Part shown: positions 36,280-44,775 of the stretch, piece after piece
How the letters are laid out: each line of letters opens with the position of its first letter
Numbering within the stretch: position 1 is the first letter of the stretch
DNA from: Carbonatibacter sp965199245
GTDB lineage: Bacteria > Pseudomonadota > Alphaproteobacteria > Kiloniellales > Kiloniellaceae
Direction: 5' to 3'
NCBI GenBank assembly: GCA_965199245.1
Contig: CBDAQP010000001.1
Coordinates: 930,001-994,000 of the forward strand
Length of the DNA: 64,000 nt
Notes under the pieces: generated by a model
What the model was told of the DNA's origin: nothing
What the model saw: only the letters and a program-made list of their open reading frames with translations
Databases searched by the model: none
Translations under genes and position numbers: made by a program

Positions 36280-37090
36280 ATGGCGTATTCATCAGATTTC
36301 CGCTGTAAGGTTTGATCTGTCCGTGAGAAGGAAGGCCTTACAATAGCGCAGGTCGCGGAGCGTTTTTGTGTGGGGCGTCACCCGTTGGCTCAAGACCTCC
36401 GGGCCGAAGACAACCCGGACTAAACCGGCGACAAAAATTGATATGGTCGCACTGGCGCGTGATGTTCAGGCTTATCCTGATGCCTGTCACTATGAGCGTG
36501 CCCGTCGTTTTGGTGTGTCAGGGGATCAATCACGCCCTGCGCCGTTTGGGTGTGACCTGTAAAAAAAACGCTCACGCCTCCAAAGACGTGCGCGGGCGTG
36601 CTTTCCAAACGATGGTAAAGATGTATGAGCACCGGGGCCGTCTCGTTGTTTATATCGATGAAAGCGGCTTTGCCCATGACATGCCCCGCACACATGGCTC
36701 TGCACCAACAGGTCAACGGTGTGATGGCTTGTGCGATTGGCCGGCCAGGGGCTGAACCAATGCGATTGGCACCTTGATCGGGAAAACCCTGCTGACAGTC
36801 GGCCTGTTTCAGACAAACGTCAATGCAGATATTTTCACCGCATGGGTCAAACAGGATGTGCCGCCCCGGCTTCCTGAAAACCCTGTCATCGTTATGGATA
36901 ACGCAACAGTTCACAAGCCACGCAAAATATCATCCGGAAAGCAGGGCATACCCTGCTCTTCCTGCCACCCTGGTTCCCTGACCTCAACCCCATCGAGCAA
37001 AAATGGATCCATCTCAAAGCCGTCAGAAAAAAACTCTTGTGCTCCATTCAACAACTCTTCCAAAGTGAATCATTTTATATGGGATAGGCT
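36280..37090 (+). pseudogene. IS630-family transposase, decayed
   Basis: All three DDE motifs can be read, but not in one frame. ATG 36280 begins MAYSSDFRCKV and meets TGA at 36313. VTRWLKTSGPKTTRTKPATK follows in a second frame. VVYIDESGFAHD (first Asp), then VIVMDNATVHK (second Asp) follow in a third frame with an internal stop, and LPPWFPDLNPIEQKW (Glu) comes after another shift. At least three frameshifts and two stops make it non-functional. The element ends at GGGATAGGCTATA (about 37092). Confidence 0.88.
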
Positions 37091-37110
37091 ATAGTTAAGA
37101 GGGGGTGTTT

Positions 37111-37344
37111 TCAGAAGCCGGATTCCGAAGGCGATGCGATGTCAAAGCGGCGGCAGGTGCAATAACCTTCCTGCCAAACGGCATCAGACAGGCACTGAAT
37201 CTGATCATCGGGCCAACTATTCACCCCAACATGACGACACGAACCGTCCCACTCCGTACAGTTCAGTTCAGGGGCAAAATCGCGCCAGAAACCGAGTGAA
37301 TAAATGTCTTTCCCGTATTCATCAGGCGCAATCCCGCGTCGCAC
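37111..37344 (-). CDS. Small Cys/Trp-rich hypothetical protein
   Basis: A 77-codon ORF that begins with GTG inside the last codons of hemW and continues into the gap beside the IS630 remnant. It has six Cys (CTEWDGSC, IQCLSDAVWQEGYCTC) and several Trp, with a coding-like composition. I do not recognise the family. It could be a real small gene coupled to hemW, or the C-terminal remnant of a gene cut by the insertion sequences. Confidence 0.35.
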   Translation of the reverse strand: MRRGIAPDEYGKDIYSLGFWRDFAPELNCTEWDGSCRHVGVNSWPDDQIQCLSDAVWQEGYCTCRRFDIASPSESGF

Positions 37345-38638
37345 TTAAAAGATGTGCAAGCACCGCATCCAAACGCGCCCGCCCGTCTTGTGTGGCCCGT
37401 AGGATACCCCCCTCGCGCAGGAGGTATCCGGCCGCAATGACCCGGGCCAGAGCACTGTTGTCAATCCAGTCATCAAGATCGCACCCGCTTTCGTCACGAA
37501 CAGACGATAGGACAAGTCCTTCGCGCAGGCGCAGGCCCATCATCATCATTTCTTCAAAGCGTTGTTGTCGATCAAGCCACAGACTGCCCCGGCACGCCGT
37601 GCCCCTTTGTTCTACGGCTGTCAACCAGGCCTCTGGTGCGCGGTGTTGGCGTGTCGCCAGTTTGCGACCCAGCACCGGTTTGCGACCCAACACCGGGGTT
37701 CCCCCTGCCCCCCCCGGGTCATCCGATGCAGACTCCATCAAGGTCACGCGCCCGTGCGCCCCCGGCCCGATGCCCAAATAGTCTCCGTACCGCCAATAGA
37801 CCAGATTATGGCGGCTTTCCTCCCCCGGGCGGGCAAAATTTGACACCTCATAGGCGGGCAGACCGCGCCGCAACAGTGTCTCACAGGTCAGATCATAGAG
37901 CACCGCCGCCGACTCCGTGTCAAGTTCAACCAGTTCACCCCGCCGACGGGCGGCATGAAAGGCGGTGTTTTGCTCAATCGTCAATTGATAAAGCGACAGA
38001 TGACAGCCCCCCAGATCACACAAAAAATCCAGTGCCGCATTCAATTCATCCTGCCAGGATGCCAACGTCTGATTCGGGCGGGCATAGATCAGATCAAAAG
38101 AAAAGCGTTCAAAATGCCGGGCGGCAACCGTCACCGCCTGGCGGGCCTCCGCCACAGAATGCTGTCGCCCTAAAAAGGCCAGATCTTCAGCCCGCAAGGA
38201 CTGAATCCCGAGCGACACACGGTTAATCCCCGCCTGACAAAAGGCCGCAAAACGATCTGATTCAACCGAGGTCGGATTGGCTTCGAGGGTGATTTCGACA
38301 TCATTTTTCACTGGCCAGTGCTGACGAATAGAGTCCAAAACGGCGGCAACAGTATCCGGTGCCATCAGCGACGGCGTCCCCCCGCCAAAAAAAACCGAAC
38401 CCACCACACGCTCCGCCCCGCCGTGGGTGGCAAGCCGTTCTGCCTCGGACCCGAGCTGTCTGATCAGAGCCCTGGCCCATCTTTTGTGATCCACAGCATC
38501 CCGAACGTGGCTGTTAAAATCGCAATAGGGGCATTTTTTCTGACAAAAAGGCCAGTGAATATAAATCCCAAAGCCCCGCCTGACGGCTGAAAAAGTGACC
38601 GGTTCCCTCCCCCCCTGCTGTGATCTTTGCCCTTTCAC
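37322..38638 (-). CDS. hemW: Radical-SAM heme chaperone HemW
   Basis: HemN-like radical-SAM protein now regarded as a heme-delivery chaperone rather than a coproporphyrinogen oxidase. The CxxxCxxC motif is in IYIHWPFCQKKCPYCDFNSHV (residues about 25-45), followed by SVFFGGGTPSLM and RVSLGIQSLRAEDLAFLGR. The extra fourth Cys of true HemN is absent. 438 residues; an 18-bp tandem duplication (37661-37696) adds a second VLGRKP. The start overlaps the rdgB stop. Confidence 0.92.
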   Translation of the reverse strand: MKGQRSQQGGREPVTFSAVRRGFGIYIHWPFCQKKCPYCDFNSHVRDAVDHKRWARALIRQLGSEAERLATHGGAERVVGSVFFGGGTPSLMAPDTVAAVLDSIRQHWPVKNDVEITLEANPTSVESDRFAAFCQAGINRVSLGIQSLRAEDLAFLGRQHSVAEARQAVTVAARHFERFSFDLIYARPNQTLASWQDELNAALDFLCDLGGCHLSLYQLTIEQNTAFHAARRRGELVELDTESAAVLYDLTCETLLRRGLPAYEVSNFARPGEESRHNLVYWRYGDYLGIGPGAHGRVTLMESASDDPGGAGGTPVLGRKPVLGRKLATRQHRAPEAWLTAVEQRGTACRGSLWLDRQQRFEEMMMMGLRLREGLVLSSVRDESGCDLDDWIDNSALARVIAAGYLLREGGILRATQDGRARLDAVLAHLLSATRDCA

Positions 38639-39270
38639 GCTGTTTTATGCGGCCCTGTCCGGGGGCCAAAGCAGTCTTGAACCAACCTGTCAAAGGCCCG
38701 GGTGCGATGGCTGATGGCCTGTTTATCCTCTGGGCACATTTCGCCAAAGGTTAGGGACGTCCCCTCTGGTTGAAAAAAGGCATCGTAACCAAAGCCCCCT
38801 GTCCCACGGGGCGGCCAGACAAGCTGACCGTGAACAGAACCATCAAAAAAGGCCGTTGTTCCATCGGGCCGGGCCAGACAGAGACAACAGACAAAGGCCG
38901 CCCGATGATCTCCCCCCCCCTGTTGCGCCGCCTGTCGCAGATTGAGCGCGTCCCGGATTCTTTTCATTGCCCCGACGAAATCCTTTTGCGGCCCGGCCCA
39001 GCGCGCAGAGTGAATCCCCGGTTGCCCGCCCAGGGCCTGAACGCACAACCCCGAGTCATCGGCCAGGGCCGGCAAACCTGCCGCACGGGCCGCCGCAACC
39101 GCCTTAATCGCCGCATTCTCGCGAAAAGACTCCCCGGTTTCTTCGGGTTCGGGCAGGGCCAAATCGGCGGCAGAGACCACAGCAACGCCAAAGGGTCGCA
39201 TCAACGCCTGAATTTCACACAGCTTGCCCCTGTTATGGGTGGCCAAAACCAGCCTGTCCCCCAAAGTCAC
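38635..39270 (-). CDS. rdgB: XTP/dITP diphosphatase (HAM1 family)
   Basis: House-cleaning pyrophosphatase that removes dITP, XTP and dHAPTP. Signature segments are LVLATHNRGKLCEIQALM at the N-terminus, PALADDSGLCVQALGGQPG, GGFGYDAFFQPEG, and KQAISHRTRAFDRL with the SHR motif. 211 residues. It overlaps both hemW and rph at its ends (ATGA-type), so the trio rph-rdgB-hemW is one operon, a conserved alphaproteobacterial order. Confidence 0.95.
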   Translation of the reverse strand: MTLGDRLVLATHNRGKLCEIQALMRPFGVAVVSAADLALPEPEETGESFRENAAIKAVAAARAAGLPALADDSGLCVQALGGQPGIHSARWAGPQKDFVGAMKRIRDALNLRQAAQQGGGDHRAAFVCCLCLARPDGTTAFFDGSVHGQLVWPPRGTGGFGYDAFFQPEGTSLTFGEMCPEDKQAISHRTRAFDRLVQDCFGPRTGPHKTA

Positions 39271-40004
39271 GACCTGCCATCCGAAAGGGCCTGAGACTGT
39301 TTTTCAACCAAAAAGCCAATCGCCCCCTCTGCCAGATCAAGAAGTCTGTTCAATTCAGAACGGGCAAAGGGTTTGTCTTCGGCTGTGCCTTGAATTTCAA
39401 CAATGCCCAGCGACCCGGTCAGGACAAAGTTTGCATCGGCGCAGGCGTTGGAATCTTCGTCATAATCAAGGTCGGCGACCGCCTGCCCCTGAAATAGGCC
39501 ACAAGACACCGCCGCGACCTGATCGTGCAAAGGAACCGCGTCAATCACCCCCTGTGCCACGAGCCGGCGAAAGGCAAGAGCCAGCGCAACATAACCACCG
39601 GTAATCGCCGCCGTCCGCGTCCCGCCATCAGCCTGAAGAACATCGCAATCCATTCTGATTTGACGCTCGCCAAAGCCTGTCAAATCGGTCACGGCGCGCA
39701 AAGACCGCCCAATCAAACGCTGAATTTCCTGGGTACGCCCTGACTGCTTGCCCTTTGCCGCTTCGCGTGCCGTCCGGCTGTGGGTCGAGCGGGGCAACAT
39801 GCCATATTCCGCCGTCACCCACCCCTGACCGGAATTGCGTAACCACGCCGGAACACCCGCATCAACCGTTGCTGTACAGATCACCTCTGTCTGACCAAAA
39901 CGGATCAAACAGGAGCCTTCGGCATATCTGTTGACTCCGGTTTCAATCGACACCTCGCGAATCTGATCAACCGCACGACCAGAGGGACGAAAATTGTTTG
40001 TCAT
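39267..40004 (-). CDS. rph: Ribonuclease PH
   Basis: Phosphorolytic 3'-5' exoribonuclease that trims tRNA 3' ends. It has the family N-terminus RPSGRAVDQIREVSIETG and the blocks GWVTAEYGMLPRSTHSR, IRMDCDVLQADGGTRTAAITG and DLDYDEDSNACADANFVLT. 245 residues from the ATG at 40004; the frame is open 13 codons further but without homology. Confidence 0.96.
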   Translation of the reverse strand: MTNNFRPSGRAVDQIREVSIETGVNRYAEGSCLIRFGQTEVICTATVDAGVPAWLRNSGQGWVTAEYGMLPRSTHSRTAREAAKGKQSGRTQEIQRLIGRSLRAVTDLTGFGERQIRMDCDVLQADGGTRTAAITGGYVALALAFRRLVAQGVIDAVPLHDQVAAVSCGLFQGQAVADLDYDEDSNACADANFVLTGSLGIVEIQGTAEDKPFARSELNRLLDLAEGAIGFLVEKQSQALSDGRS

Positions 40005-40044
40005 CACCAAGACCTTATTTTTTATGCGTAAAACGAGTACCACT

Positions 40045-40211
40045 GAGCGCCCCTCAACACCTCCAGCCTCTGTTGGCTGGCAGGAAAACTGCTTTCGAGA
40101 GAACCCGAGAATACTTGACGTATTCGAGGATCACAGGTCGTATTACACGCGCACGACTCTAAAGCAGTTTGACGCCCCGGATAACGAGGATCGAGGTGTT
40201 GAGAGGTGCTC
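40045..40211 (+). repeat. Dispersed inverted-repeat element, full copy A (167 bp)
   Basis: Imperfect arms of about 55 bp: the left begins GAGCGCCCCTCAACACCTCC and the right ends GAGGTGTTGAGAGGTGCTC. Between them lies a small hairpin, GAATAC-TTGAC-GTATTC (40109-40125). CACT occurs directly outside both ends and may be a target duplication. It fills most of the 330-bp gap between rph and the next gene; the remainder (40212-40334) shows nothing clear. No transposase is encoded. Confidence 0.75.
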
Positions 40212-40334
40212 CACTGCCGCAAAGCTACACGACAGGCGACCCATCGTCCACAACCCCGAAGAAAAAAATGGCATGATTTATGCAGTAAAATTCACATTCT
40301 CGATGACACAGCGACAAAACAGGATATCCTTGCC

Positions 40335-41309
40335 GTGACCGTGCCTCTCTCTCAACCACAGACGCCCCCCTTTACGCCGTCTCCTGCGGGATATGCCAGG
40401 ACGGGATATGCCAGGACGGGCAATTCTTTGCCACCCCAAAACAGCTTTGCGGCCCAACTGGACAGCGGTCAAGACAACATACCGGCCCCCACGGAAAAGG
40501 ATACAGAAAACGACTTTGATTTTTTTGATTTTCTCAATATTATCAATCCCTTGCAACACATTCCGGTTGTCTCAACTTTTTACCGCGAACTGACTGGCGA
40601 TGAACTTCACCCCGCCAGCCGCATCGTCGGCGGAACGCTCTATGGCGCGATTCCCGGGGCGGTGTCCGCAGTCCTGAACACGATCACCGAAGGCATCACC
40701 GGAAAAGACATCGGTGAACATATCGCTGATGCCTTTTTCGGCGAAGACGACACACCACAAACGGCCCGGGCCAGAGACTGGATCGCGACCAATGACACCA
40801 AAAGAGATGACGTGAAAACCGGTGATGCCGCGCTCGCCGCACTTTACCGGGATCTGCGCCCGGAACCACCCACAACAGAACCGACTCCCTCCCAAAAATC
40901 GCCCGCAACCGCCCCCACAACAGACACCACACTTGCGACCTTCACCCGCCCGGGCGAAGAAAGACCCCGGAACGGCGCGTTTTTTGTTGAAAAGGATCGC
41001 AAGTGGTTTCATCTCAGACAAGCGGGCAACCAACAATTCAACAATAGCGTTCGCGTCCAGCCGCCATCCTTTTCCCCCCGCCGCACTCTTGTCAATGACC
41101 CGGTCAACCAATCAATAGAACAAAGCCGCGCGATAGAAAACAACCTGCCAAAAAACAACCTCATGGGGAAACACGGCAAGGCTGTCCAGAACTATCACCC
41201 CCCCACTCCCCCCGCAGACCTCGCCGCACAGATGCTCCGCAATCTTGATCGTTATGAGGCTCTCAAGACGGGCAAGGAGACACCATCGGCAAAGGGGATA
41301 AAGCCGTGA
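40335..41309 (+). CDS. Hypothetical protein coupled to rfbB
   Basis: About 324 residues, family not recognised. The N-terminus is Pro/Gln-rich with a 5-residue tandem repeat (YARTG twice, from an exact 15-bp duplication at 40388-40417). A compact, probably conserved middle (residues about 60-130) reads FDFLNIINPLQHIPVVSTFY, then ASRIVGGTLYGAIPGAVSAVL and GKDIGEHIADAFFG. The Gly/Ala-rich stretch could be a membrane hairpin. The rest is hydrophilic and low in complexity. The GTG at 40335 is a tentative start; the frame is open to 40206, inside the repeat element. The stop overlaps the rfbB start. Confidence 0.65.
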   Translation: MTVPLSQPQTPPFTPSPAGYARTGYARTGNSLPPQNSFAAQLDSGQDNIPAPTEKDTENDFDFFDFLNIINPLQHIPVVSTFYRELTGDELHPASRIVGGTLYGAIPGAVSAVLNTITEGITGKDIGEHIADAFFGEDDTPQTARARDWIATNDTKRDDVKTGDAALAALYRDLRPEPPTTEPTPSQKSPATAPTTDTTLATFTRPGEERPRNGAFFVEKDRKWFHLRQAGNQQFNNSVRVQPPSFSPRRTLVNDPVNQSIEQSRAIENNLPKNNLMGKHGKAVQNYHPPTPPADLAAQMLRNLDRYEALKTGKETPSAKGIKP

Positions 41310-42358
41310 CTCTCCTGGTGACAGGGGGGGCGGGGTTTATTGGCAGTAACTTTGTCATCGACTGGCTATCCCGTCACGATGAACCCGTTGTCACCCTTGA
41401 CAAGCTGACCTATGCCGGACACCGCGATAACCTTAAATCCCTGGCGAAGAACCCGGCCCATATCTTTGTCGAGGGTGATATTGGTCACACGGCCCGGGTT
41501 CGGGAGTTGCTGACCCGCTATCACCCCCGCGCGATTATCAACTTTGCCGCCGAATCCCATGTTGATCGATCCCTCCACACTCCGGGAGCCTTTGTCGAAA
41601 CCAATATCATGGGAACCTTTCGCTTGCTCGACTGTGCACGGGACTACTGGCAATCGCTGACCACCCCCAAAAAACAGGCCTTTCGTTTTCTTCAGATTTC
41701 AACGGACGAAGTTTACGGCACACTCGCCCCGGAGGCCCCTGCCTTTTGCGAAGACAGCCGCTACGCCCCCAACAGCCCCTATAGTGCCAGCAAGGCCGCC
41801 GCAGATCACCTTGTACGGGCTTACTATCAAAGCTATGGCCTGCCCGTCCTGACAACCAACTGTTCCAACAACTATGGGCCGTACCAGTTTCCGGAAAAAC
41901 TCGTCCCGTTGATGATTCGCACCGCCTGCGCCGGGAAACCGCTCCCTGTTTATGGTGATGGTCTTCAGGTTCGTGATTGGCTCTATGTCAGCGACCATTG
42001 TCGGGCCGTGCGGATGGTACTGGAACACGGGCGGTGTGGGGAGGTCTATAACATCGGCAGTTTGAATGAAAAAACAAATCTTGCCCTTGTTCACAGCCTT
42101 TGCGACCTGCTTGATCGCCTCACCCCCCTGCACAAGGACAGCCCACTGACAAGTCACCGTGACCTGATTACCTTTGTCACCGATCGCCCGGGCCACGACC
42201 GACGCTATGCCATTGATGCCACAAAGATCACAAGGGAACTGGGATGGCGTCCGGACGAAAGCCTTGACAGCGGTCTGCACAAAACAGTCAGATGGTATCT
42301 GGATCACAATGAATGGTGTGAACACCACAAAATGAACGCCCACCCAAAGGCCCCATGA
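41306..42358 (+). CDS. rfbB: dTDP-glucose 4,6-dehydratase
   Basis: Extended short-chain dehydrogenase that converts dTDP-glucose to dTDP-4-keto-6-deoxyglucose. The NAD-binding motif is LVTGGAGFIGSNFVIDWL at the N-terminus. The catalytic segment STDEVYGTL and the YSASKAAADHLVRAYYQSYGL (Tyr-x3-Lys) are intact, followed by TNCSNNYGPYQFPEKLVPLMI. 350 residues. The GTG start overlaps the upstream stop (GTGA). Confidence 0.96.
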   Translation: MTLLVTGGAGFIGSNFVIDWLSRHDEPVVTLDKLTYAGHRDNLKSLAKNPAHIFVEGDIGHTARVRELLTRYHPRAIINFAAESHVDRSLHTPGAFVETNIMGTFRLLDCARDYWQSLTTPKKQAFRFLQISTDEVYGTLAPEAPAFCEDSRYAPNSPYSASKAAADHLVRAYYQSYGLPVLTTNCSNNYGPYQFPEKLVPLMIRTACAGKPLPVYGDGLQVRDWLYVSDHCRAVRMVLEHGRCGEVYNIGSLNEKTNLALVHSLCDLLDRLTPLHKDSPLTSHRDLITFVTDRPGHDRRYAIDATKITRELGWRPDESLDSGLHKTVRWYLDHNEWCEHHKMNAHPKAP

Positions 42359-42359
42359 C

Positions 42360-43232
42360 ATGACACGCAAAGGAATTATCCTCGCCGGGGGAACGGGAAC
42401 GCGGCTTTACCCCGCGACACAGGTGATTTCAAAACAGCTCTTGCCTGTGTTTGACAAGCCAATGATTTATTACCCGCTCTCAACATTGATGCTGGCGGAC
42501 ATTCGCGAGATTCTTATCATCAGCACCCCCCGCGATACCCCCCGTTTCAGGGAGTTTTTGGAGGATGGTCATCGCTGGGGAATGCAGATTGACTATGCGG
42601 TTCAACCCACCCCCGATGGTCTGGCACAGGCACTGGTTATTGCCGAAAACTTTTTAGATGGTGCGCCCTGCGCACTTATCCTCGGTGATAATATTTTTTA
42701 TGGGCATTCCCTACACCGGAAACTGGCCAAGGCACAGGCCAGAACGCAGGGCGCAACGATTTTTGCCTATCACGTCAGCGACCCCGAACGCTATGGCGTT
42801 GTCGAGTTCGACCCGGATGGCAAGGCCATCGGCCTCGCAGAAAAACCAGCCAGGCCCAAATCAAAATACGCCGTCACGGGGCTTTATTTTTACGACGCAG
42901 ACGCCCCGCGCCATGCCCGCCGCATTACGCCCTCCAGCCGTGGCGAGCTTGAAATCACAGACCTCAACAGGATTTACCTCGAACGCAATCAACTCAGCGT
43001 CGAAATTATGCGACGGGGCTATACGTGGCTGGATACAGGGACACACGATAGCCTACTCGCCGCACATCATTTTGTCCAGACGCTTGAACACCGTCAGGGA
43101 TTCAAAATTTCCTGCCCCGAAGAAATCGCGTTCCGCAAAAAATGGATTGACCGGGACGCCCTCAAGGCACTCGCCCGACCGATGCTCAAAAACGCCTATG
43201 GTCAATACCTCATGGACATGATTCAAGACTAA
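42360..43232 (+). CDS. rfbA: Glucose-1-phosphate thymidylyltransferase
   Basis: Makes dTDP-glucose from dTTP and glucose-1-phosphate, the step before RfbB. The nucleotidyltransferase signature is GIILAGGTGTRLYPATQVISKQ. Further conserved segments are LILGDNIFYGH, GVVEFDPDGKAIGLAEKP and RGYTWLDTGTHDSLL. 290 residues. It follows rfbB after one base. rfbC and rfbD are not next to it, so the final sugar (rhamnose or another 6-deoxyhexose) cannot be inferred. Confidence 0.96.
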   Translation: MTRKGIILAGGTGTRLYPATQVISKQLLPVFDKPMIYYPLSTLMLADIREILIISTPRDTPRFREFLEDGHRWGMQIDYAVQPTPDGLAQALVIAENFLDGAPCALILGDNIFYGHSLHRKLAKAQARTQGATIFAYHVSDPERYGVVEFDPDGKAIGLAEKPARPKSKYAVTGLYFYDADAPRHARRITPSSRGELEITDLNRIYLERNQLSVEIMRRGYTWLDTGTHDSLLAAHHFVQTLEHRQGFKISCPEEIAFRKKWIDRDALKALARPMLKNAYGQYLMDMIQD

Positions 43233-43253
43233 AACAGGTTCATATCAGGACGA

Positions 43254-44459
43254 TCAATCGGCCAGACGTTCTGGAAAAAGGCCGGGCATCCATTGCCCCG
43301 CAAGCCGTGCGGGAAAGGAAAGCCGGAACGGGGCACGAGGGCTGTTTGTTTGGAGGACACCGCTGTTCAAAAGCTCTGATGTGATACGCCGTACTGTGCG
43401 TTCATTGAGGCCCAGAACGGACACGGCCTCTGCACGGGACAGTTCGCCCTGGGTCAAAACAGCCTGCAAAATACGCTCTGATCCGGAGGGGAGCCTCTTT
43501 GCCAAAACTTCTTCATTGGCCCAACGGATAATGCGGGGGTGGAGTGCCTGGGGTTGGATCAGCTGTTCCATAAAGATCACCTGATCCAGACAGCGTTCAA
43601 GGAAAAAGCCCACAAAATCCGCTAGGGCTCCTTCGCTCAGGCTTCCACGTCCATCAAGATCACCGCGACGGGGCTGGTCGCAGGCCGCAAGTTTTTGTTT
43701 GTATTCGGCCTCCCGACGCGCCAATCCCCGAGACACAGACCACACACCCCCCGTGCGGAGAGCTTTTTTCAACAAGACATCAGACAGCAAACGTGCCACG
43801 CGCCCATTTCCATCCAAAAAGGGATGAACCCACAACAGACGGTGGTGGGCGCATCCGGCAGCAAGGACGGCCTCAATCCCGCGCCTGTTGTGATAGGCGC
43901 GGTGAAATCGATCAAGAAAACGCGGAACCGCCCCCGGACTGATGGAAATACGACGCCCGACCCGAACGTCCTCTGTCCGCAAGACCCCGGGAATAACAGA
44001 AACCTTTTCACCTGTTTCCGGGCGCACCATGCAGAGGAGATCAGGGGGCAACTGTGTACAAAATCGGCGATGAATGTCACAAATGCCTTCCGGTGAAGTC
44101 GGGGTATTGTCACTTGTATTGTCATCCAGCCATTTTTGAACCGCAATGTGGGCCTTGGCTTCCAGCTGTAGATCACGTTTGACCGGATCGGTGCTATGGT
44201 CATCATTCAGGGCGCGTTCAATATCAACCGGATGGGTCTTGTGTCCTTCGATCAGGTTACTGTAATAGCAATTCATCGCACGGATTAAATTCGCCAGGGA
44301 TGCCCCAAGCGACGGTGGCAACTGCCCGACAAGCCGCGCAGAGGCCCCGGCAAGGTCGAAGGCCAGATCACTCAACCGCGCCCGCGCCGCTGTCCCTTCC
44401 CCAATCATCAGCGGCTCAAAAAGGCCCGGCATTTCCCCATCGTCCCTCATTTGTCCCAT
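43254..44459 (-). CDS. Fic-domain protein (class II) with C-terminal winged helix
   Basis: Probable AMP-transferase of the Fic family. The catalytic loop HPFLDGNGRVARLL begins at His212 and matches HPFxDGNGRxxR. An N-terminal inhibitory motif, S67-x3-E71-G72 (YYSNLIEGH), marks class II self-inhibited Fic. The C-terminus holds a helix-turn-helix (LSRAEAVSVLGLNERTVRRITSELL), so it may also bind DNA. About 401 residues from the ATG at 44459; the frame stays open to 44600, but that stretch is AT-rich promoter-like DNA with repeats. It is convergent with rfbA, with a 21-bp gap. Confidence 0.88.
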   Translation of the reverse strand: MGQMRDDGEMPGLFEPLMIGEGTAARARLSDLAFDLAGASARLVGQLPPSLGASLANLIRAMNCYYSNLIEGHKTHPVDIERALNDDHSTDPVKRDLQLEAKAHIAVQKWLDDNTSDNTPTSPEGICDIHRRFCTQLPPDLLCMVRPETGEKVSVIPGVLRTEDVRVGRRISISPGAVPRFLDRFHRAYHNRRGIEAVLAAGCAHHRLLWVHPFLDGNGRVARLLSDVLLKKALRTGGVWSVSRGLARREAEYKQKLAACDQPRRGDLDGRGSLSEGALADFVGFFLERCLDQVIFMEQLIQPQALHPRIIRWANEEVLAKRLPSGSERILQAVLTQGELSRAEAVSVLGLNERTVRRITSELLNSGVLQTNSPRAPFRLSFPARLAGQWMPGLFPERLAD

Positions 44460-44460
44460 T

Positions 44461-44554
44461 GTCCGCTTTTTTGTCCGTTTTGAAAATGTGATAAAATCAA
44501 ATCTATCAATAGATAAAGAAAAAAAATAGAACAATTTATCCGCTTTTTTGTCCG
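44461..44554 (-). promoter_or_regulatory. Duplicated operator-like motif ahead of the Fic gene
   Basis: The 16-mer TCCGCTTTTTTGTCCG occurs exactly at 44462-44477 and 44539-44554, 77 bp apart. Each copy is itself two units of about 12 bp (GTCCGCTTTTTT). The stretch between them is very AT-rich and holds ATCTAT/ATAGAT inverted arms. This looks like an autoregulated promoter whose regulator could be the Fic protein's own helix-turn-helix. Confidence 0.45.
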
Positions 44555-44721
44555 CTTTTTCGCGCGAAAGCCTGAACAAGGTAAAATGTGGATCAAACAT
44601 GCGGGATATGAACCGGAGTGCCGGGGGACGGCGTGAACGATATCTGCTACTTTGAGTGATCTGAGGGGATCAATATCCCGACTGGTCTCATGCGATGATT
44701 TGCCCGGTCGCGCATAACAGA

Positions 44722-44749
44722 AAACCGGTGCCCGAACAGACACCGGTTT
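44722..44749 (-). terminator. Terminator hairpin after the porin gene
   Basis: A perfect 9-bp stem, AAACCGGTG/CACCGGTTT (44722-44730 and 44741-44749), with a 10-base loop lies 27 bp past the porin stop on the minus strand. It is followed by TTCTGTTATG, so the T-run is weak. Confidence 0.65.
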
Positions 44750-44775
44750 CCCGAACAGATTGAGATAATCTGTGA

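Noticed and set aside
39994..40338. 114-codon ORF reading through the repeat element
   Set aside because: Its similarity to ORFs at 53332-53571 and 51336-51566 is explained by the shared DNA repeat; no start signal or domain supports a protein.
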